Assembly (NCBI RefSeq): GCF_000482385.1
Contig: NZ_KI519394.1
Location: 43,972-107,971, forward strand
Direction: 5' to 3'
Source of the DNA: Nocardia sp. CNY236
GTDB taxonomy: Bacteria; Actinomycetota; Actinomycetes; Mycobacteriales; Mycobacteriaceae
Length of the DNA: 64,000 bases
Positions 59,040-64,000 of the stretch are shown in pieces. Position 1 is the stretch's first letter. Every line of letters starts with the position of its first letter. The translations under genes and the position numbers were made by a program. The notes beneath the pieces are model-generated. The model saw nothing but the letters and a program-made list of their open reading frames with translations. It was not told the origin of the DNA and did no database searches.

Positions 59040-60188
59040 TCACACTTGGGGTGTTACGTATGGGTGCTGCACCGTCGGGGGCAGCAAAGCGATCGCGGAG
59101 ATTCGCTGCACACCACACACCTGCATCAGATCGACCAGTATCGAACGGATCTGGGCGAATACCACGTGCGTCGAAAGCCCAGCGCCCGCAACCAGTTCCG
59201 GACGGGCTCGTCTGGCGACCGAACGCAGTACGCGCGCGGCTTCGGCCTGGTCGGGCTGCTCGCCGGGGTCGGCGAGCATCATCCGCCGCACGACGTCCAC
59301 CGCTTGGCCCAGGCGCTCCACCTCGTCGATCACTCCCGGATGTAGCACTTCGTCGTCACGGACCAAGGTCAATGAACGGCGCAGCAGGACCCGCGTATTG
59401 CGAACCGCGTTGTCCAGCGGAGGCGCTGTGGCCCGGACGCGGTCGAGGCGTGCGCGCGAGTTCCAATACAGCGGCGAGATTCGGCTTATCTCGCGACCGC
59501 CTTCCAGGGTGGACTGCAACGAATCGATCTGCGGTTGCGTAGCGCGAACCGCGGTGAGCGCGCGGCGTATCTTGTCCGGGTCCTGTGCGAGCAGCCCGTC
59601 GGCGCACTCGGCCAGTGACGTGCCCATGACGCCGAGAATGTCCGCGGCCAGTGCCCTGGCCCGACGCACTGGATGCAGCGGGATCGCGGCGACCACCACC
59701 ACTCCGACCAGCCCACCGACCAAGGCATCGAGGACTCGTGACGAGCCGCTGCCGGCCGAAGGCGGTAGCAACGTCGCAACCAGCACCGCGGAACCGGCTG
59801 ATTGCATGGCGATGATCGAGCCACCGTCCAGGAACACCGCCGCGGACATCGCGACCGCGACCACCAACGCGATCTGCCAAACACCCGTGCCGGCATAGGA
59901 GATGAACACGCCGCCTATACCGATCCCGACCGCGACGCCCACAACCAGCTCGACCGAGCGCCGCAACCGAGCGCCGAACGAGATGCCGATCGACACCACG
60001 GCAGCTGTTGGCGCGAAGAACGGCAGCTCGTGACCCAAAACATGGTGAGCGAGGAACCACGCCAGTGCGGCGGCGACGGCGCACTGCAGGATCGGCAACG
60101 CCGATCGGCGCAGCCGTAACCATGAGGTACGTAGCCGGGCCACGCTATTGGCGCGGGCGGCATCGACGCGGGAAACCGGGTCGATCAC
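59040..60188 (-). CDS. FUSC-family (aromatic acid exporter-like) membrane protein
   Basis: A 382-residue protein: about five or six helices in residues 28-175 (ALPILQCAVAAALAWFLAHHVLG, ELVVGVAVGIGIGGVFISYAG, then the short polar PLHPVRRARALAADIL) followed by a long helical cytosolic half. This is the FUSC/ArAE pattern of exporters of aromatic acids or other compounds. It begins 4 nt downstream of the DUF3151 stop, so the two are probably one message. Substrate unknown. Confidence 0.86.
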   Translation of the reverse strand: MIDPVSRVDAARANSVARLRTSWLRLRRSALPILQCAVAAALAWFLAHHVLGHELPFFAPTAAVVSIGISFGARLRRSVELVVGVAVGIGIGGVFISYAGTGVWQIALVVAVAMSAAVFLDGGSIIAMQSAGSAVLVATLLPPSAGSGSSRVLDALVGGLVGVVVVAAIPLHPVRRARALAADILGVMGTSLAECADGLLAQDPDKIRRALTAVRATQPQIDSLQSTLEGGREISRISPLYWNSRARLDRVRATAPPLDNAVRNTRVLLRRSLTLVRDDEVLHPGVIDEVERLGQAVDVVRRMMLADPGEQPDQAEAARVLRSVARRARPELVAGAGLSTHVVFAQIRSILVDLMQVCGVQRISAIALLPPTVQHPYVTPQV

Positions 60189-60192
60189 CTAT

Positions 60193-60636
60193 TCATTCGA
60201 TGCCGAGCTCGGCAGCCGCGCGCGGGTCGCAGTCCTCCAGCAGATCCAGGCACCGCGCGTACTCGTCGGTCTCGCCGATTGCTTTGGCCGCTCGGGCCAG
60301 CACACCGACACACCGCAGAAAACCTCGATTGGGCTCGTGACTCCACGGCACCGGACCGAAACCCTTCCAACCATTGCGACGCAGCAGATCGAGGCCGCGG
60401 TGGTAGCCGGTGCGGGCGAAGGCATACGCGGCGACCACATCGTGGTTCACCGGCTCGGGCAGGGCTTCACCACGAGCCAGCGCCGCCTCGGCGAGGTGTG
60501 CCCAGGCGATCGAGGCGGCGGGGTGATCGGCCGCGGCCCGTACGGGATCGGCGCTGTCGAGCAGCAAATCCTCGACATCGGAAATTTCCGGCAGCAGTAC
60601 CGGTTGCGGTCCGAGCAGGTCACCGAACGAGGTCAT
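60193..60636 (-). CDS. DUF3151 protein (Rv0360c-like)
   Basis: A 147-residue protein from ATG 60636 (MTSFGDLLGPQPVLLP), the start that agrees with the recalled mycobacterial protein (145 residues); ATG at 60645 is an alternative. VAAYAFARTGYHRGLDLLRRNGWKGFGPVPWSHEPNRGFLRCVGVLARAAKAIGETDEYARCLDLLEDCD is the highly conserved core. The function is unknown. It is divergent from the Rv0361-like gene and joined to the FUSC gene. Confidence 0.93.
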   Translation of the reverse strand: MTSFGDLLGPQPVLLPEISDVEDLLLDSADPVRAAADHPAASIAWAHLAEAALARGEALPEPVNHDVVAAYAFARTGYHRGLDLLRRNGWKGFGPVPWSHEPNRGFLRCVGVLARAAKAIGETDEYARCLDLLEDCDPRAAAELGIE

Positions 60637-60718
60637 GCGGTTCATTGTGCACTGCGGGACGATTTGGTCGATAGGCTGGCCTTCGGTTCCAACTGTTCCA
60701 CTCGAGCGAGGGGTGTGC

Positions 60719-62071
60719 GTGTCCGACTCCAACAATGGGAAGAATCCGGCGCATGACGACGTCGGGCCGGCCGACTCGGCCCGATCGCACGAGCCCGAGA
60801 ACACAAGACCCGGAAAGGACGCCCCGACCTCCCGCGACAATGCGACGCCCGGCGGGGATGCAGCCCCCGAGAGGGGGAGCGCCGACAACGAGGAGAAGCG
60901 CGCCGCTGGCGACGTACCGCAGGTCGACACACCGAATGCCACAACCGCAGCAGCAGATCGACCGGACAAGCGCCCGGGTGAGCCGAATTCGGGCACGACC
61001 ACCTCGAGCACACCGGAGGCGTCCACGCCGAGCGATCCCGACCAGCCGGCGAATACCGAGGCCGAAACCAGGCCGATCCCCCACAGCGATCCGAGTCCAC
61101 CGACCGCCGCGACCGTCGTGATGCGCCGGTCCGACACCCCGAGCAGGTCCACCGAACCGTCGCCGGAAGCCTCCCTCCCGTCGAACGTGCCCAACCCGGC
61201 GAGTTCGGATGCCGCAACCGTTGCCATTCCGCGGGTCGGCGTCGACGACGCCCGGCCCGGCCCGGCCCCCGGGCAGCGTCCAACCGGTAGCGACCGAGCA
61301 AGCGGCAACCGTATGCCTCCGACAACCTCGGCGGGCCCCACGCCGAGTGCGCCGTCCGCAGATGCGCCGTTTCCCCCCTCCCGGGGGCCCGGACCGAACG
61401 ATCCGACCATGCCGATACACCGCGGCCAGCAGACCGGGCAGACCAACCCGACGGCCGGGACGGCACGGCGGCTCCCCCCTCCTGCCCCCTCTCCCGCGGA
61501 CACCCAGCCGACCATGTCCGTACCGGCGACGGCCGGTCGTCGCCCGGTCCCGCCGCGCACGGTCGCACAACCACAGCGCATCCCTGCGCCGGCACAGCCC
61601 GCCGGCGGCGCAGCCGCTGAGGTTTCGTCCCGGAAGAGACCCACTCGGTTGGTAATGGGCGCGGCGATCGGCCTGGTCGTCGCGCTGGCGGCGGTGGTCC
61701 TGGCGTTCGTGGCGTTCAGGGACGACAACTCGCCGCCGGCCCAGGTGCGCGCCGCCATCACCACCTATACCGATGCGTTGGCCGCCGGTGATCTGGCCGT
61801 ACTTCAGCAGACCACCTGTGGTTCATTGCACCAGTTCTACCGAGACATACCGATCGAACAATTCGACGGCGTGCATCAGCTGTCGGTGGAGCGACAGGAC
61901 ATTCCGGTGATCGACAGCATCGATGCCATCCGAATCACCGAAGACACCGCGATCACGCAGGCCACGGTATACACCGAAGCCGATCCGGCAAATCGGTCGG
62001 CACGGACCTTCGACCTGCAGCGCACCGACGACGGATGGAAAGTCTGCGACCCACCCTCCGGGACACAATAG
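60719..62071 (+). CDS. Proline/threonine-rich membrane protein (Rv0361-like)
   Basis: A 450-residue protein from GTG 60719, with AGGGG 5 nt upstream. Residues 1-305 are a long disordered, Pro/Thr/Ser/Asp-rich cytosolic part with many SerThr-Pro sites; then one helix (RLVMGAAIGLVVALAAVVLAFVAF, about 310-333) and an extracytoplasmic DUF4878-type domain ending TDDGWKVCDPPS, as in the paralogue at 41777-42226. The long tail may be phosphorylated or bind cell-wall or division proteins; this is speculation. Position matches Rv0361. Confidence 0.88.
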   Translation: MSDSNNGKNPAHDDVGPADSARSHEPENTRPGKDAPTSRDNATPGGDAAPERGSADNEEKRAAGDVPQVDTPNATTAAADRPDKRPGEPNSGTTTSSTPEASTPSDPDQPANTEAETRPIPHSDPSPPTAATVVMRRSDTPSRSTEPSPEASLPSNVPNPASSDAATVAIPRVGVDDARPGPAPGQRPTGSDRASGNRMPPTTSAGPTPSAPSADAPFPPSRGPGPNDPTMPIHRGQQTGQTNPTAGTARRLPPPAPSPADTQPTMSVPATAGRRPVPPRTVAQPQRIPAPAQPAGGAAAEVSSRKRPTRLVMGAAIGLVVALAAVVLAFVAFRDDNSPPAQVRAAITTYTDALAAGDLAVLQQTTCGSLHQFYRDIPIEQFDGVHQLSVERQDIPVIDSIDAIRITEDTAITQATVYTEADPANRSARTFDLQRTDDGWKVCDPPSGTQ

Positions 62072-62127
62072 CCGCTAAATGTAGCGCAGCTCACACATAG
62101 TGGTCAATGGTCTAACTCGCCAGTAAC

Positions 62128-63204
62128 ATGGCCCGGACCATGAGCACGGAACAGACAATGGCACGACCGGAGACCGATTCGAGTCCGGCGTCGCTGGCCG
62201 GACACCGTTTCCGGGTACGCGATCACTACGAGGTCGGCCGCGAGAAGATCCGCGAGTTCGCACGTGCGGTGCAGAACCACCACCCCGCACATCACCGAGA
62301 CGATGCCGCCGGCGCACTCGGCCACTCCAGGATCATCGCGCCGCCGACGTTTGCGTCGGTGATCGGGGCGAGCGCGATCACCACCTTGTTCGACACCGTG
62401 CTCACCGACTACGACCTGTCGCAGGTGCTACAAACCGACCAGGTCTTCGAGATCTATCGCCCCATTGCGGCCGGCGACCAGATCCGTAGCGAGATCGCCA
62501 TCGAGTCGATCCGTCGATTCGGTGACAACGACTTTCTCGTGGTCCGCTTCGCGCTGAGCAACCAGCACGGCGATATCGCGATGGTCGGGTCGACCACGAT
62601 CGCGCGGCGCAACGCAGCCGCCGACGTCGATCTGACCACCGTGATCGACAACATCATGATGCAGGGGCTGCCGGCTGCCGTGGCCTCGGAGACGGGCGAG
62701 CACGCCCACAACCGCACGCTGGCTCCGCTCGGCGTCGGTCCGTTGGCCGAGCCGAACGAAGCGGACATCGCGACGGTACACACACTGCCCACCTTCGACG
62801 AGCTGACACTCGGCGACCAGTTGCCCGGCGGGCGGTTCCGGCTGGCTCGGGGCGACCTGGCCAACTACGCCGGCGTCTCGGGTGACGCCAACCCGATCCA
62901 CTTCAGCGACTACGCCGCACAGCTGGTCGGGCTGCCGACAGTGGTCGCACACGGCATGCTGACCATGGGGCTGGCAGGCGGCTACCTCAGCTCGTGGCTG
63001 GGTGATCCCACCGCCGTCCGGAAATTCAGCGCACGCTTCGCCGGACTCGTTCCGGTGGCCGCCGACGTCGCGAGCACCGTGGAATTCACCGGTCGCATCA
63101 AGTCACTGGATCCCGCTACGCGCACCGCGACGATCGTGCTCGGCGGTACCTCGGCGGGACGCAAGGTGTTCGGTCGCGCGTTGGCCGAAGTCCGGCTGCG
63201 CTAG
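62128..63204 (+). CDS. Fused HadA-HadB-type (3R)-hydroxyacyl-ACP dehydratase
   Basis: A 358-residue double hot-dog protein. Residues about 22-175 correspond to HadA or HadC (VRDHYEVGREKIREFARAVQNHHPAHH, LQTDQVFEIYRPIAAGDQI), and 215-358 to HadB (YAGVSGDANPIHFSDY, with Asp253 and His258 of the hydratase motif; VAHGMLTMGLAGGYLSSWLGDP). In mycobacteria these are separate proteins that dehydrate FAS-II intermediates for mycolic acids; fused forms are recalled in Nocardia and Rhodococcus. Start codons at 62128, 62140 and 62158 are possible. Confidence 0.9.
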   Translation: MARTMSTEQTMARPETDSSPASLAGHRFRVRDHYEVGREKIREFARAVQNHHPAHHRDDAAGALGHSRIIAPPTFASVIGASAITTLFDTVLTDYDLSQVLQTDQVFEIYRPIAAGDQIRSEIAIESIRRFGDNDFLVVRFALSNQHGDIAMVGSTTIARRNAAADVDLTTVIDNIMMQGLPAAVASETGEHAHNRTLAPLGVGPLAEPNEADIATVHTLPTFDELTLGDQLPGGRFRLARGDLANYAGVSGDANPIHFSDYAAQLVGLPTVVAHGMLTMGLAGGYLSSWLGDPTAVRKFSARFAGLVPVAADVASTVEFTGRIKSLDPATRTATIVLGGTSAGRKVFGRALAEVRLR

Positions 63205-63215
63205 TACGGGCCGGA

Positions 63216-64000
63216 TCATTCGGCACGCGTCGAGCGCATCAGGTAGACGTTGTAGTCGCTCCAGGTCGAGATGGTGAAGTAGAAGTCTCGCCCGGATGAC
63301 CACGGGTGGATGAACCCCCCGTACAACTCGGGGTAGTCCAGCACGGTCACCGTGGGTGTGCTCTCGGACCACTCACCCTGGGGTGAGCGCGCCTCGCGGA
63401 CCACGATCGCGGCCTTGCTGGTCTCGAGGTAGCTCATCTGCCAGGTTTTTCGGGCGGCGTCGTAGCGCACCGACAACTCGCCGACAGGAGCGTTCACGAT
63501 CGGTGTGGCCGACGCGGAGCCCCCCACGGGTGTCCACATCCCATCCTGCCAGTACTGGTAGGCGGTGGTGTTGAGTATCTGGTCCTGCGGAACGCGGGCC
63601 AAGCCCACCGCGCCGAGGCGGGTACTGGGCGTACCGAACATATAGACGTGACCCTCGTGTGGAACCATCGCACTCACTTGGAAATTCGCGAGCCCGAAAA
63701 TGTTGTCCCAGCGGGCGTGCGGGTCCTTGGTCCAGGTCTCGCCGTGGTCATCGGAGTAGGCGATCCCGCCGTAGTTGGTGAAAAACGTTCCGGGAACACT
63801 GTTCCAGGTCCGAATGGACATGTAACTCATGTACTGCCGCCCATCCAATGCGAATCCCGAGGTGGGAATGGTGGTGACCTCCACATTGTCGAGCTTGCGG
63901 CTGGAGAGCACTTCGGCGGCGTGACACCGAGAATCGGTCACCATCCGATCGAAGGTCATCCCATCGGCAAGGTCGCGATCGGAACTGAACGCCAGTACGT
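63216..64000 (-). CDS. DUF4185-like secreted/beta-propeller protein, 5' part outside
   Basis: At least 260 residues, open to the right edge; the N-terminus is outside the window. WNSVPGTFFTNYGGIAYSDDHGETWTKDPHARWDN, NFQVSAMVPHEGHVYMFGTPSTRLGAVGLARVP and QYWQDGMWTPVGG are typical of DUF4185 five-bladed-propeller glycan-binding/hydrolase-like domains in mycobacteria and Nocardia. It would be exported if the missing part carries a signal peptide. Convergent with the HadAB gene, 11 nt apart. Confidence 0.82.
   Translation of the reverse strand, partial: VLAFSSDRDLADGMTFDRMVTDSRCHAAEVLSSRKLDNVEVTTIPTSGFALDGRQYMSYMSIRTWNSVPGTFFTNYGGIAYSDDHGETWTKDPHARWDNIFGLANFQVSAMVPHEGHVYMFGTPSTRLGAVGLARVPQDQILNTTAYQYWQDGMWTPVGGSASATPIVNAPVGELSVRYDAARKTWQMSYLETSKAAIVVREARSPQGEWSESTPTVTVLDYPELYGGFIHPWSSGRDFYFTISTWSDYNVYLMRSTRAE

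Noticed and set aside
1..64000. CRISPR array, rRNA or tRNA genes, complete prophage or integrative element
   Set aside because: No regularly spaced repeats, no rRNA-like or tRNA-like sequence, and no integrase or phage structural gene was seen; the phage-type gene at 27.2-27.6 kb is isolated.

Overview
The window is 64 kb of GC-rich actinobacterial chromosome. Gene content and order point to Nocardia or a close relative in the Mycobacteriales. Many blocks match, as recalled from established knowledge and not searched here, the order of Mycobacterium tuberculosis: the echA7-fadE12-accA2-accD2-fadE13-Rv0976c acyl-CoA operon; the run thiGSO / thiE / mutT3 / glnX-glnH / ackA-pta / fgd1; rhodanese-metZ (Rv0390-Rv0391); and purA-Rv0358-Rv0359-Rv0360c-Rv0361.

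Layout. 0-9.5 kb: a minus-strand acyl-CoA catabolic operon (AtuA-like protein, two acyl-CoA dehydrogenases, biotin-dependent carboxylase alpha and beta subunits, enoyl-CoA hydratase, TetR regulator). Its genes are joined by 1-4 nt overlaps and it probably starts at a palindromic operator near 9.53 kb. 9.6-20 kb: an ABC exporter, a haloalkane-dehalogenase-type hydrolase, a large LuxR/MalT-type regulator, and a minus-strand set of dehydrogenase-like protein, DMT exporter, enoyl-CoA hydratase and alpha/beta hydrolase behind a 23-bp palindrome. 20-34 kb: thiamine genes, the GlnX-GlnH amino-acid sensing pair, acetate kinase and phosphotransacetylase, and the F420 enzymes Fgd1 and a DDN-type reductase. 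The expected pknG after glnH is absent; its place holds a ridA-hxlR pair, a decayed second copy of that pair, a phage-type gene and a copied end of ackA.

34-41 kb: an IS1380-type transposase remnant, a CPBP protease with a two-component system, an SDR/TetR pair, a broken vapC, an amidohydrolase and FprA behind a probable iron box. 41-48 kb: a probable SAM-IV riboswitch ahead of rhodanese-metZ, an RpiB-type isomerase, an alpha-methylacyl-CoA racemase, a MocR regulator and an O6-alkylguanine repair protein. 48-55 kb: an accessory stretch of TPR, LuxR and XRE regulators, a lipoprotein, a monooxygenase, a small membrane protein with a degenerate resolvase-like protein, and an acetyltransferase remnant. 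55-64 kb: conserved housekeeping genes (purA, M50 protease, FUSC transporter, DUF3151, an Rv0361-like membrane protein, a fused HadA/HadB dehydratase) and a truncated DUF4185 protein.

The most notable structures are the rearranged glnH-ackA interval, three long or perfect palindromes ahead of accessory operons, and the XRE / small membrane protein / resolvase-like module at 52.9-54.9 kb. All function calls rest on motifs and recalled family knowledge; no database search was possible.
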